Below are positions 28,933-37,928 of a DNA stretch of 64,000 nucleotides, piece after piece. Under the pieces are notes generated by a model. It was not told the DNA's origin and searched no databases. It saw only the letters and a program-made list of their open reading frames with translations. Origin of the DNA: Nitrospira sp. CR1.1 (GTDB lineage: Bacteria; Nitrospirota; Nitrospiria; Nitrospirales; Nitrospiraceae); the NCBI GenBank assembly GCA_014055465.1, contig WIAF01000002.1:434001-498000 (forward strand), read 5' to 3'. Position 1 is the first letter of the stretch; the number at the start of each line of letters is the position of its first letter. The translations under genes were made by a program, and so were the position numbers.

Positions 28933-30486
28933 TCATTGGGCCAATGCGCCAGACACGGCGCCCGAGGAACGTACCCGTTCATACACCTGATAGCGGCCCA
29001 CCTGGAGAATGAGCCTCACCTGCCCGGTGTTGATCAGCGTCCGGTAGATCCCTGCCCAGCGGCCGAATTCGCCGACCACCACGTAGTCTGGATCTGCCTC
29101 GAGGGCGTCGTACGTCAGATGCCGCTCTTTCTTCCACATTTGCGGGATGAAGTCCACGTTCAGTTGCGCGGGCGGATAGTGATACCGACGGTTCAGCAGA
29201 AATAGCAGCTCACTCTCATAGGTTTCGATCAAGGCATGGTTCGGCACTCGACTGTGAAGATAGGTCACCACCTCTTGCAACGCCCTGCCATCTTCACGCC
29301 CACGGAAGGCATATCGTGCCGTCACCGCCGTCCACAGACACAGGAGCACGAGCGACACCACCGCGAGACTCTTGATCCCCGGCATCCTCGCCTGTCCGGC
29401 TCGAAAACCGGACCAAATTGAGCGGGCCGTCTCCCTCAGATCATACCCCTGGCTCCATTCGTAGAGGAGCGCCAGGAAAAATGGGGTCGAGACGAACCAT
29501 GCCGGAAACGCATACCGCGCCCCGCCAAGGGAGAGCAGAAAGAACCAGCCGAACCAACTCAGCGCGAATGTCAGCAACATTGTACGAACCGCGTCAGTCA
29601 GCGTGAACTCAACGCGAGATCGCCACTGCACATACATCGTCCATACTCCATGGCTCAATCCACAGATTGTCGGCAGGCAAAATCGCAGGGTGAACCACAG
29701 CGCATCCAGTCGGATCGTCGGCACTAACACAAGGGCCGATACCTGTAGAAGCCCCGGCATGGGTGGGTTGGGCAGGGTATGGCCTTCCAACGCCAAAGAA
29801 CGCAACCCGTTCAAGCCATACATCACCACCCAGCTGCCGGCGGCGCTGCCCGTCAGCAGCCCTGCGATTCTTCGTTCGCCCCGTAACGCAGCCAGCAGAC
29901 TCGACATCAGAAGTGCCAGGGTGAAAAATGGACGAATCTGCGCCTTGCTCATCAGGGCCACGCCCCAGCAGCCGAGAGCCCCTCCCCACCAAACAGGATG
30001 CCGGTCCACCAGCAACAGACAAACGGAACCGGCCAGGAAGAAGCACAGCATCGGCATCTCACCCAAGACCTGTCGCCCTATGATCAACGGATGCATCCCC
30101 CAGTTGCCGGGGATGAACAGGAGAATCGCCAGGGTGCCGAGCGCAACATCACGACTGAATAGTTTCAACGTAAGGTAATAGAGGCAGCCCAGCGCCCCGA
30201 GGGCATACAGCAGTTCCACAAACCTCGCCTGCCACACGCCGACGCCGAGCAGGCGGAATCCAGCAGCAATCGATGCCACCACAGGAAAGTGTCCGGCCAG
30301 GATCGGTGGGGCCGGCTCACCGTTCAGCAGACACCCATAGTGACCGGTTTCCACCCACTGCCGCGCAACACAGAGCGTCCATCCCTCATCCCACCACACC
30401 GGTGGAGTGACGGCCAATTCAAACAAGCCCATCGCGCAGGCGGACACGAGAAGGAACAACCCGATGCCGATTCGACTGATGCTCAT
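28933..30486 (-). CDS. GT-C fold (GT39/ArnT-like) membrane glycosyltransferase
   Basis: About 517 aa with roughly ten membrane helices and a soluble C-terminal domain. The first periplasmic loop has PPVWWDEGWT with the acidic pair typical of GT-C transferases, which use polyprenyl-phosphate sugars on the outer face of the membrane. The frame is open 67 codons upstream, but the ATG at 30486 begins the first hydrophobic helix (MSISRIGIGLFLL). Last gene of the surface-polymer operon, 56 bases after the LarA-like gene. Confidence 0.82.
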   Translation of the reverse strand: MSISRIGIGLFLLVSACAMGLFELAVTPPVWWDEGWTLCVARQWVETGHYGCLLNGEPAPPILAGHFPVVASIAAGFRLLGVGVWQARFVELLYALGALGCLYYLTLKLFSRDVALGTLAILLFIPGNWGMHPLIIGRQVLGEMPMLCFFLAGSVCLLLVDRHPVWWGGALGCWGVALMSKAQIRPFFTLALLMSSLLAALRGERRIAGLLTGSAAGSWVVMYGLNGLRSLALEGHTLPNPPMPGLLQVSALVLVPTIRLDALWFTLRFCLPTICGLSHGVWTMYVQWRSRVEFTLTDAVRTMLLTFALSWFGWFFLLSLGGARYAFPAWFVSTPFFLALLYEWSQGYDLRETARSIWSGFRAGQARMPGIKSLAVVSLVLLCLWTAVTARYAFRGREDGRALQEVVTYLHSRVPNHALIETYESELLFLLNRRYHYPPAQLNVDFIPQMWKKERHLTYDALEADPDYVVVGEFGRWAGIYRTLINTGQVRLILQVGRYQVYERVRSSGAVSGALAQ

Positions 30487-30542
30487 GGGATATCCAGGAC
30501 GAACGTCACCACTCGGGCGGGTGCGGGCAGACGGGCAGGATC

Positions 30543-31847
30543 TCAATGGTTCACCGTGTGGGGCTGTAACTCCGCAGCCCCGCTCGGAATGAGAAACGGC
30601 GCACAACGGTAGACCGCCACCGTCAACGGCCCGTCGCCATGTCGTGCCTGGAGCGCCGCCAGCAAGGCCGGCCACTCGCCGAACCATTGCGCGTGAGGAA
30701 ACACCGCCGTCAACTCGTCTGGCTTCAAGCCTGGGGACAGGACTATCAGACGGTGTTGCTTCTGGCGAATCAGTTTTGCCATCGTGCGCAGCTTCTCGAG
30801 CGGACGATCCAAATCAGCCCACCGGAAATGCGTCAGCCTCCTCGCAATGCGTGACCAAAGAGGACTGTCGACGGGAAACAGCTCATGGGTGCCCAATCCA
30901 AGCGGACAGGCGGCGATCACCACCCGGGACGCCTCCGGACCCGCATACTCGATCGGCCACATCCCCCGATCCTGCGCAAACTGCCAACTGGTATCGAAGG
31001 GATACATATCCGCCACGACGATGTCGGCCTCAGGCACGAACGGCACCGTGTACATCGCATGCGCCGCACGCACGCCGGCCTCATGCGCCGCCACGACATC
31101 GCCCGCGAAGAGCCCGCTGATCTGTCGAGAGTGATTCATGGTGACGTTCACGATGAAATCGAGCCCGACGGTTCTTGCCACCGCAATCATCTCGCGCCGC
31201 AGTTCGGTGTGAATGGAGCCTCCCCGCTCACGCGAGCCACGCAAATAATCATGCATCATCCTGGTGGTCTCGACCCCGCAGACGGCCGGAAGGATGATCT
31301 TCGCGCCGCCTGAAAACCCTGCGATGGGATGCGGGTAGATACACCCGACCCCGATCTTGAGATCACACTCCATCACGGTTCGATTGATTAACAGGGGCAA
31401 GCCTCCCGGAGATCGGCCCACGTTCACGAGTTCCCCCCGGCTATCGTGAGCCAATACACGCACCTCAGCAGGGAGATGATGGCCGACCTTTTTTGCCTTG
31501 TCCTCTGCGGAGGCAGGCGGATGCGTGCCACCCGCCAGTAGCACGGTGATCGCGCGGCCGGGCATTCCCGCTCGCAGCAGTTCCTCGATGAGTACGGGAA
31601 GCAGGCCGGCGGCAGGAGTCGGCCTGGTGAGATCATCGACGATGATCACGGCTCGCGTTTTGCCGACAGCGATGTCGGAGAGTCGCCGAGAGCCAATGGG
31701 ACGTTGCAGCCCCTCACGCAACCCGTCTGCCGTCAGCGCCGGATGGTCCTGCGGGCCAACCTCCACAATCTTCCACGTCGACGGGAATCCGATCGTCAGC
31801 GGCTCATCGCCGAACCAGGCCCTGGTACGCAACTCGACGTTACTCAT
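30543..31847 (-). CDS. LarA-like (lactate racemase N-terminal domain, DUF2088) protein
   Basis: LarA enzymes are nickel-pincer-cofactor racemases or epimerases of 2-hydroxyacids. All family key residues are visible at matching positions: Arg75 in DDLTRPTP, His109 in GGTHPPA, His173 in YPHPIAGFSGG, Lys183 (cofactor lysine) and His199. 434 aa. No larB, larC or larE for cofactor synthesis is in the window. It overlaps the GT2 gene by eight bases inside a polysaccharide operon, so a sugar-acid or hydroxyacid substituent of the polymer is a possible substrate (inference). Confidence 0.85.
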   Translation of the reverse strand: MSNVELRTRAWFGDEPLTIGFPSTWKIVEVGPQDHPALTADGLREGLQRPIGSRRLSDIAVGKTRAVIIVDDLTRPTPAAGLLPVLIEELLRAGMPGRAITVLLAGGTHPPASAEDKAKKVGHHLPAEVRVLAHDSRGELVNVGRSPGGLPLLINRTVMECDLKIGVGCIYPHPIAGFSGGAKIILPAVCGVETTRMMHDYLRGSRERGGSIHTELRREMIAVARTVGLDFIVNVTMNHSRQISGLFAGDVVAAHEAGVRAAHAMYTVPFVPEADIVVADMYPFDTSWQFAQDRGMWPIEYAGPEASRVVIAACPLGLGTHELFPVDSPLWSRIARRLTHFRWADLDRPLEKLRTMAKLIRQKQHRLIVLSPGLKPDELTAVFPHAQWFGEWPALLAALQARHGDGPLTVAVYRCAPFLIPSGAAELQPHTVNH

Positions 31848-32757
31848 GGTTCGCGCGCTGTGAGGACGGTGCCTGACGGCTGCGACCGTTCCCCTGGTTG
31901 TTCCCGTTCGATGTCCACATCCCCCGCCACATCTCCCATAGAAAACCGACAGCCTGGTATTTTTCTCCCAGCCAAAACCACCAGAAATGGCGTGCGCTGC
32001 GAAACTGTTTCCGGGCAAACGGCCCAAACAGTTTGACCCAGACGGCTTTCAGCCAGCGCGGCTTGATCTTTCGGCCGGCCGCTCCCCATAGCAGACTATC
32101 CTGCGGCACAATACCGCTCGCATCGCCCTGCATCGCTCGAAACAACCGTGCGATACCCATGCCGCGTTGAAATGAATGTCGCAAATGTTGCACGCCCGTG
32201 GCTCGGCGCAGATGGGCCACCGGATTCGGCACATACACCATTCGGGCCCCGCGTTTCCGTAGACGCCAAATCAGCTCCCAATCCTCCCCCGCTCCGCCAA
32301 AGGCAGGATTGAAGACATACCCGTCGTCCCGCTCACAGTCCATCAGGCAATCTCGTCGAAAAAGAATGTTCCCGCCGTTTCCCACCAAGCCTCCCGGATC
32401 GAGTTGTTCAACCGTCGGAAGGGGCGTGCGGCGACGGATCGCATCCAGGAGGGGATCCGTTTCTTGAAAGGTGCCGCCCGCGACAGCCGCCTCGTAGCGA
32501 TCAAGCGCGCCCACCAATCGTTCCAGCCAATCCGGCGGCGGAATGCCGTCATCGTCGGCAAAGGCGATCAGATCGCCCGTTGCCCGGGCAATTCCTTCAT
32601 TCCTTCCCCAGGCGACGCCGCGCCGATCGCGGTCGATCACGACGATGACTTCATCCGGTAGCCGCGTCTGCTTCGCCAAGGCGGCCTGACATAGGGCCAA
32701 TGTCTCCCGCCCCAGGGTTGGAATCACCACCGAAACGATATGATGATCCTGTGCCAT
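31840..32757 (-). CDS. Family 2 glycosyltransferase
   Basis: GT-A fold transferase, cytoplasmic, no membrane helix. Start VSVVIPTLGRETLALCQAAL, nucleotide-binding WGRNEGIARATGDLIAFADDD with the DDD metal site, then GGAGEDWELIWRLRKRG, the acceptor ED motif. 305 aa. Fifteen bases after the flippase gene and overlapping the LarA-like gene. Sugar specificity cannot be read. Confidence 0.9.
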   Translation of the reverse strand: MAQDHHIVSVVIPTLGRETLALCQAALAKQTRLPDEVIVVIDRDRRGVAWGRNEGIARATGDLIAFADDDGIPPPDWLERLVGALDRYEAAVAGGTFQETDPLLDAIRRRTPLPTVEQLDPGGLVGNGGNILFRRDCLMDCERDDGYVFNPAFGGAGEDWELIWRLRKRGARMVYVPNPVAHLRRATGVQHLRHSFQRGMGIARLFRAMQGDASGIVPQDSLLWGAAGRKIKPRWLKAVWVKLFGPFARKQFRSARHFWWFWLGEKYQAVGFLWEMWRGMWTSNGNNQGNGRSRQAPSSQRANHE

Positions 32758-32772
32758 CGACTTCTCACTCGT

Positions 32773-34311
32773 TCAGTTCGCGGCAGTGGCGCCAAGGCGA
32801 ACCAGGATCGGCTGGAGCAGGTGCATGAGGCTGATGGCGATCCGGCGAATCGGCCCAGGCAAACTGTCCACCATCTGCTCGAGTTCACGAAGGCGGATCA
32901 AGCCCAGTCGGAAGACGCCGCCCCAATACAGGCCGAACGCGACGATTCCGCCGACTGTGAGCGCCACCAACGGGACAGAAATTGCCTTGGCTATCGGCAC
33001 CAATACCGCGCTGGTCCCCGCGCACAAGAGCATAAATCGCCCCCAAGAAAAACCTTGAAAGGGGTGGGCCCCCTCCTCCTGCAGCAACCGGACATACACC
33101 ATCGCTACGCCGATGAACGACACGGACGTGGCCACGGCCGCTCCCGCGGCACCCCAGCGCGGGACGAATGCCACGTTGAGGAGAATATTCATCACCGTGG
33201 CCGCGAACACGATCTTCAACAACGTCACGACCCATCCATGCGCCTGGATCACGGGCCTGATGACTCGTGCGAGCGAGAAGGCAAAGGCCCCGGGAATCAA
33301 CAATTGCAACGGCAACGTGGCGCCCTGGAACTCGGGGCCGAAGTAGACAGTCACAATGTGTTCGGCAAACGCCAGGACGAAGATCAGCAAGAAGGCCGTC
33401 GTCATGGCGACATACCGCATCAGTCGGCTGACTAAGCGCGTGATCTCTTCCACCTGGCCACGCACCCATAAGTGAGCCGTCGACTGCACCATCACGCCCT
33501 CAATGGCGATGGGAAGGAACCAGACAAACTCCGACCACTGCACCGCCGCTGCGTAGAATCCCGTCTGTTGATCGCCGGAAAAATGCCGAACCAGCAGGAT
33601 ATCGATTGAATACAACATCATTGCGACGCCGGCGTATGCCATGGTCGACATGCCGAAGTGCATGAACGCGCGGCGAGGAATGGGCTCATCGTTTCCGGTA
33701 TCAGGGGCGTCATGAATCGCCCGCCGTGAGCGTCGAAGCGTGATCGCGGCGACGAGCACACCAGAACACAGCATTCCGCTCAGCGCCCCCAGGACGCCGA
33801 ATCCGGTCGTGACCAGCCCCGCACCCACTGCCGCCCCGACGATGACTCCCAATGAGGCCGGTAGCGTGGCCTCTTCTTCGCGGTGGAGCCCATAGAGAAT
33901 GCCGCTGGCGTATAGAGATGCCTGTTCACACCAAAGAATTCCAACCACAACCGCCGCCACTATCAGCGCCTGAGGGCTGAAGCCTGCCCCGGCGAGCAGA
34001 ATGAGCAGCACGGCTCCCCCTACAATGCCGGCACTGACTGTATTCACGGCAGCGGCCAATTCGGCCAACCGCTCTTGCCACACCCGATCATTCGGCCGCT
34101 CGGCAATGTATTTCGTCAACGCATGCCGCATACCGAAGTTGGCCGGATGTGAGCTGATCAGTAACAGCGCGACATAGTACGCATATTGACCATAGCCATC
34201 GATCCCCAGGATGCGCGAGTAGATCGGCAGAACCAGCCCCGTCACGACCAGCTTGGTGGCAGACCAGGTTCCGACGGAGACGATGCCCTTTGTGATGGTT
34301 TTCGCTGACAT
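32773..34311 (-). CDS. Wzx/MOP-family polysaccharide flippase
   Basis: 512 aa, about 14 membrane helices in two bundles, starting SAKTITKGIVSVGTWSATKL. The architecture and the LGIDGYGQYAYYVALL segment fit the oligosaccharidyl-lipid flippases (PST/MOP family) that move lipid-linked repeat units across the inner membrane. Its place among glycosyltransferases supports export of the polymer unit. Confidence 0.88.
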   Translation of the reverse strand: MSAKTITKGIVSVGTWSATKLVVTGLVLPIYSRILGIDGYGQYAYYVALLLISSHPANFGMRHALTKYIAERPNDRVWQERLAELAAAVNTVSAGIVGGAVLLILLAGAGFSPQALIVAAVVVGILWCEQASLYASGILYGLHREEEATLPASLGVIVGAAVGAGLVTTGFGVLGALSGMLCSGVLVAAITLRRSRRAIHDAPDTGNDEPIPRRAFMHFGMSTMAYAGVAMMLYSIDILLVRHFSGDQQTGFYAAAVQWSEFVWFLPIAIEGVMVQSTAHLWVRGQVEEITRLVSRLMRYVAMTTAFLLIFVLAFAEHIVTVYFGPEFQGATLPLQLLIPGAFAFSLARVIRPVIQAHGWVVTLLKIVFAATVMNILLNVAFVPRWGAAGAAVATSVSFIGVAMVYVRLLQEEGAHPFQGFSWGRFMLLCAGTSAVLVPIAKAISVPLVALTVGGIVAFGLYWGGVFRLGLIRLRELEQMVDSLPGPIRRIAISLMHLLQPILVRLGATAAN

Positions 34312-34331
34312 GGCAGGCGGCGGGCGGCAAC

Positions 34332-35579
34332 CTACGTCCCAGCGGGGGCAAGTGGCTGCGACTTCCCTGAAGAGGAGGGGCCCTCAGCTCCGCCAAGGAG
34401 CATGATCAGTCGTGACAATTGTGTTTCATAGACCGCCGCAAACGATGCGTACTGTTTCCTGAGGGCCGACTGGAGCGCATCATGTTGGGACAGGACGTCG
34501 AGGGCATGACGGCTCAACCACGCCCCCGTCACATCTGAAACCCGGATCATATGTTGGTGTTGTCCGATGAGCTCCATGATACTTTCTGACTTGGAGGCGT
34601 GAGCAATGCTGACAATAGGCGTCCCCATCGAAGAGGCCAACAGCAACGAATGGAACCGCATCCCGACGACGAGATCCATGAGCCCGAGCATACCCTTCAT
34701 TTCTCTCGGCTGATACTGGCGAGTCACGACGCTCACCCGCGCCAGATCCGCTGCTGCTCCCAGGCGCTCGACGACCTTCACCGCCGGAACACGATCATCA
34801 TCGGGATCGACGGTGTGCATGGGAAAGAACAGAATATGGTAGTCGGTCTTCTCCAGCAAGGTCCGGACCAACTGCGCCATTGCGTCCTGATACTGCTCCA
34901 CATCGCCCGGCGAAAACTGTCGGTCGTAATGATGCACACCGAACTCGGGCCCCGCATGAAAGTCTCTCATGCAAATCGCGACGGCCTTCTCATTGGGCCT
35001 CACGCCCTCTATGGCCAGCAACCTTTTCGCTTGGTCGCTTGAAAGAGGTGTCATCTGCGTGGCCGGATCGGGGAGAAATTCAACCGAGGCTCCTCCGTTT
35101 ACCAACTCCGATAGCCCACGGACTGTCTCCGGATCTCGTCCGCTAAGGTAATCGGCCCGGCGGCATATAAAGCGCACCAGTGCGCGGCAATGCCGGTTGG
35201 AGAGGGGGCGAAGCCATATCCCCCACACGATGATTTTGGCGCCGAACAGCCGAGCCACAGCCGCAAGCGTCGCGCAATAGAGCATATGAACGGTATGGTC
35301 GAAGAATGGCGATCCCCCGGTGAACACCAGCGCATCAACCGAGTAGAGGAGACGGATCAATGTGATCGGATGGCGGCGCGGCGCGAGAGCCGACAGTCCA
35401 TGGAGGGCTTGCACCCGCACCGGGTCCGGCGTCAACACGGTGAATTCAGCCGGAGCGGCCTTCCCCAGGCTTTCGACAATGCCGAGGAGAAGCGCATTGT
35501 CGCCGACATTGGGGCTGTCGAACCATCCTCCGGTGAGACAGAACCGCATCGGACGCCGTGACCGTGAGACAGGCTTCAT
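34332..35579 (-). CDS. Polysaccharide pyruvyl transferase family protein (CsaB-like)
   Basis: GT-B-like enzyme that adds ketal pyruvate to polysaccharides with phosphoenolpyruvate. Typical pieces: CLTGGWFDSPNVGDNALLLG at the start, DALVFTGGSPFFD, the ADYLSGRDPETVRGL motif and VVGMRFHSLLLASSMGTPIV near the C-terminus. 415 aa. The ATG overlaps the stop of the upstream GT4 gene, so it is translationally coupled. Pyruvylation would add acidic charge to the glycan. Confidence 0.87.
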   Translation of the reverse strand: MKPVSRSRRPMRFCLTGGWFDSPNVGDNALLLGIVESLGKAAPAEFTVLTPDPVRVQALHGLSALAPRRHPITLIRLLYSVDALVFTGGSPFFDHTVHMLYCATLAAVARLFGAKIIVWGIWLRPLSNRHCRALVRFICRRADYLSGRDPETVRGLSELVNGGASVEFLPDPATQMTPLSSDQAKRLLAIEGVRPNEKAVAICMRDFHAGPEFGVHHYDRQFSPGDVEQYQDAMAQLVRTLLEKTDYHILFFPMHTVDPDDDRVPAVKVVERLGAAADLARVSVVTRQYQPREMKGMLGLMDLVVGMRFHSLLLASSMGTPIVSIAHASKSESIMELIGQHQHMIRVSDVTGAWLSRHALDVLSQHDALQSALRKQYASFAAVYETQLSRLIMLLGGAEGPSSSGKSQPLAPAGT

Positions 35580-36703
35580 GCGGCCTGACCTCTTCCTTCA
35601 ATATGGCGGCCGTACTGCTCGATGTGGGCTTGCAAAGCCCGCGAGGTTTCGTAGGTCTCACGCACGTAGTCATACGCCGCCCGGCCCTTCTCCAAGGGCG
35701 ACTCGGCGAGGAGGCTCCGTATGGCCGAGGCATAGTCATCATCATGCACCTGTTTTCCGAACCGCGTCGCGAACTGGTCCGGGTCCACCCGGCTGATGAT
35801 CGGGCATCCATAGGCCGCCGCTTCGAGAAACGTCAACGGCAACCCTTCGCGCACCGCCGTGCTGACAAAGATCCAGGTGTCTGAGAGCAGTTGGTGCATG
35901 CGGTCCGGTTCGCGGAAGCGGTTGATCAGCCCCGGCATTTCCAGGTTTGGCACGTCACGGAATCGCCGTCGCAACTCCGCATCGAACCCCGTTTCTGCGG
36001 AGGCGCTCCCCTTCCCGACAGCCACGAACCGGTACTCGGGAAACTGTGCGGCGAGTTCCAGAAAGAGCCAGGGACGCTTGCGCTTGTCCCATCGCGCGAC
36101 AAAGGTGATGGTCGGCCGGTCGCTTTTGCGAGGCACTGCTGCAGGCACATCAATGAGATTGGGCAGCAGCGTCGGCAATTCCTTCAGGCCGTAGAGGCGT
36201 TTGACCTTCTCTTTCAGGAAATGCGCAGGGCAATAGACCGCGTCCGCACGGCGCACGGCGCGCCTTACCAGAATCCCGGATTCCGTGAGGTAGTTGAGCG
36301 GTGTCAGGAGGCGCCGCATCGGGGTGGCGTAGAGAAACTCCACCCACCAGTCGCTCAACTCCCGCGGATCACGGCTGGTCACCACATGGGCACAGCGCGG
36401 GTGGATTCGTTGCGCCAGATACGTCAGTACGGTCGGATCCTGCGAGTGGAAAATGTCGGCGTTGGATTCCCGAATGAGACGGCAGGCGTCCCTGACATTG
36501 CGCGGAGAAAAACTGCGGATCTCCACCCCGCCGATGGTTTCGAGCGGCTGTTGCCCCCGGCGCCCTGGTACAATGACGCTGACCCTGTGGCCCGACGACG
36601 CGAGGCTCTCGGCAAGCTTCCGCGACATGCTGCCGAATCCGCCATAAATCCCCCAGTCGAAATACTGGCTGGTGAGAATGCACACGTGCGGGTATCTGCT
36701 CAT
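35576..36703 (-). CDS. Family 4 glycosyltransferase
   Basis: Two-Rossmann (GT-B) enzyme. The N-terminal domain starts HVCILTSQYFDWGIYGGFGSM; the C-terminal domain has ITFVARWDKRKRPWLFLE and the sugar-nucleotide site STAVREGLPLTFLEAAAYGCPII with the E(x7)E pair. 375 aa. The start ATG overlaps the stop of the preceding glycosyltransferase gene by four bases, which excludes the longer upstream frame. Confidence 0.9.
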   Translation of the reverse strand: MSRYPHVCILTSQYFDWGIYGGFGSMSRKLAESLASSGHRVSVIVPGRRGQQPLETIGGVEIRSFSPRNVRDACRLIRESNADIFHSQDPTVLTYLAQRIHPRCAHVVTSRDPRELSDWWVEFLYATPMRRLLTPLNYLTESGILVRRAVRRADAVYCPAHFLKEKVKRLYGLKELPTLLPNLIDVPAAVPRKSDRPTITFVARWDKRKRPWLFLELAAQFPEYRFVAVGKGSASAETGFDAELRRRFRDVPNLEMPGLINRFREPDRMHQLLSDTWIFVSTAVREGLPLTFLEAAAYGCPIISRVDPDQFATRFGKQVHDDDYASAIRSLLAESPLEKGRAAYDYVRETYETSRALQAHIEQYGRHIEGRGQAA

Positions 36704-37911
36704 CCTCGCGATTCCTTCTTGAATCGGCGCGCCGCCTCCACCACGGGGCGACGACTCGTGCATCGGCGCTCGATCGACGGCACGGTCAGGCCCGCACACA
36801 ACTCGAGATATCGGGTCGCCAGGGCCGGCCAGCCGAATTCCTGCGCGCGTCTTCGCCCTGCCTGCCCCATCCGCGTGCGCCGCTCGCCGTCCTTCAACAG
36901 ACGCTGCAACGCGGCGGTGAGGCCCGGCACATCGGCCCAGGCCACAATCTCGCCGTTCTCTTCCTGCGTGACCAATTCAGCGGTACCTCCCGTATTGGTG
37001 ACGACCACCGGCAGTCCGGACGCCATCGCTTCCAACAGCGCGATCGACATGCCCTCGTGTTGGGACGGCAGGACGAACAGATCGGCATCGTGGTACACCC
37101 GCGGCATCAGTTCACGCGGCACAAACCCCTTGAAGGTCACCGCGTCCAGCACATTCAGACTCGCGGCCAGCTCACGCAGCTGCGGTTCGGCATCGCCCGT
37201 CCCCACGAACATCAACGCCAGCGGCTCAGTCCCGGCTGCGCGCAGGTGGGCAAACGCACGCAACAGATGATGCTGGCCTTTGCGTTCGATCAAACGGGCC
37301 ACACAGATGATCGTAAAAGGACGTAGCGGCGCAGGCCCCGTGGGAACAAACGACCGCGTATCAACCCCATTGGGAATGGTCACCAATTTCAGATCGGGCA
37401 TTGTCCGATGCGCCAGTGCAATCTGCTCGGCGCTGATCGCCGTCACGGCCCCGGCCCGCCGCCAGATCTGTCTAATCACCGGTGTCAGCACGGGATACAG
37501 ATAGTTATATCGCGCTTCGAACCACGGGACATCGGGGCCCTGCAGGGACAGGATATAGGGGAGGCCATGCGTCCGGCGCAGGAGATAGCTGATAGCGCCG
37601 GCCGGCACGCCCGCGAAGGCGAAACTCACGTCATAGCGATGCTGGGACAGCAATCGTGTAGCCTGCCGCCAGCCGCGCCAACTGTACCGCAACAGTTCAC
37701 GGTTGGTCGCATGATGGATATTCTGATTGTCGACCGGCACCTTGTAAATCGTGATGCGATCGGCGAACGGCTCCCTCTCGTACCGGGTCCGGCTACGCGA
37801 GGAGGTGACGAGATCCACCGTCACGTCCGTTCGCCGGGCCATCTCTTCCAACAGATGGAAATTGACGACACCCGTGCCGCCACCGAGGGGAGGGAACTCA
37901 TTATCGAACAT
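36700..37911 (-). CDS. Family 4 glycosyltransferase
   Basis: GT-B enzyme with N-terminal FDNEFPPLGGGTGVVNFHLLE, a donor domain starting IICVARLIERKGQHHLLRAF, and PSQHEGMSIALLEAMASGLPVV with the E(x7)E motif. 403 aa. The called ATG has no clear Shine-Dalgarno and leaves a short first strand; a non-ATG start a few codons upstream (ITAIRIL) is possible. Seventeen bases after the GT2 gene. Confidence 0.88.
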   Translation of the reverse strand: MFDNEFPPLGGGTGVVNFHLLEEMARRTDVTVDLVTSSRSRTRYEREPFADRITIYKVPVDNQNIHHATNRELLRYSWRGWRQATRLLSQHRYDVSFAFAGVPAGAISYLLRRTHGLPYILSLQGPDVPWFEARYNYLYPVLTPVIRQIWRRAGAVTAISAEQIALAHRTMPDLKLVTIPNGVDTRSFVPTGPAPLRPFTIICVARLIERKGQHHLLRAFAHLRAAGTEPLALMFVGTGDAEPQLRELAASLNVLDAVTFKGFVPRELMPRVYHDADLFVLPSQHEGMSIALLEAMASGLPVVVTNTGGTAELVTQEENGEIVAWADVPGLTAALQRLLKDGERRTRMGQAGRRRAQEFGWPALATRYLELCAGLTVPSIERRCTSRRPVVEAARRFKKESRG

Positions 37912-37928
37912 GAGAATGCGAATGGCGG

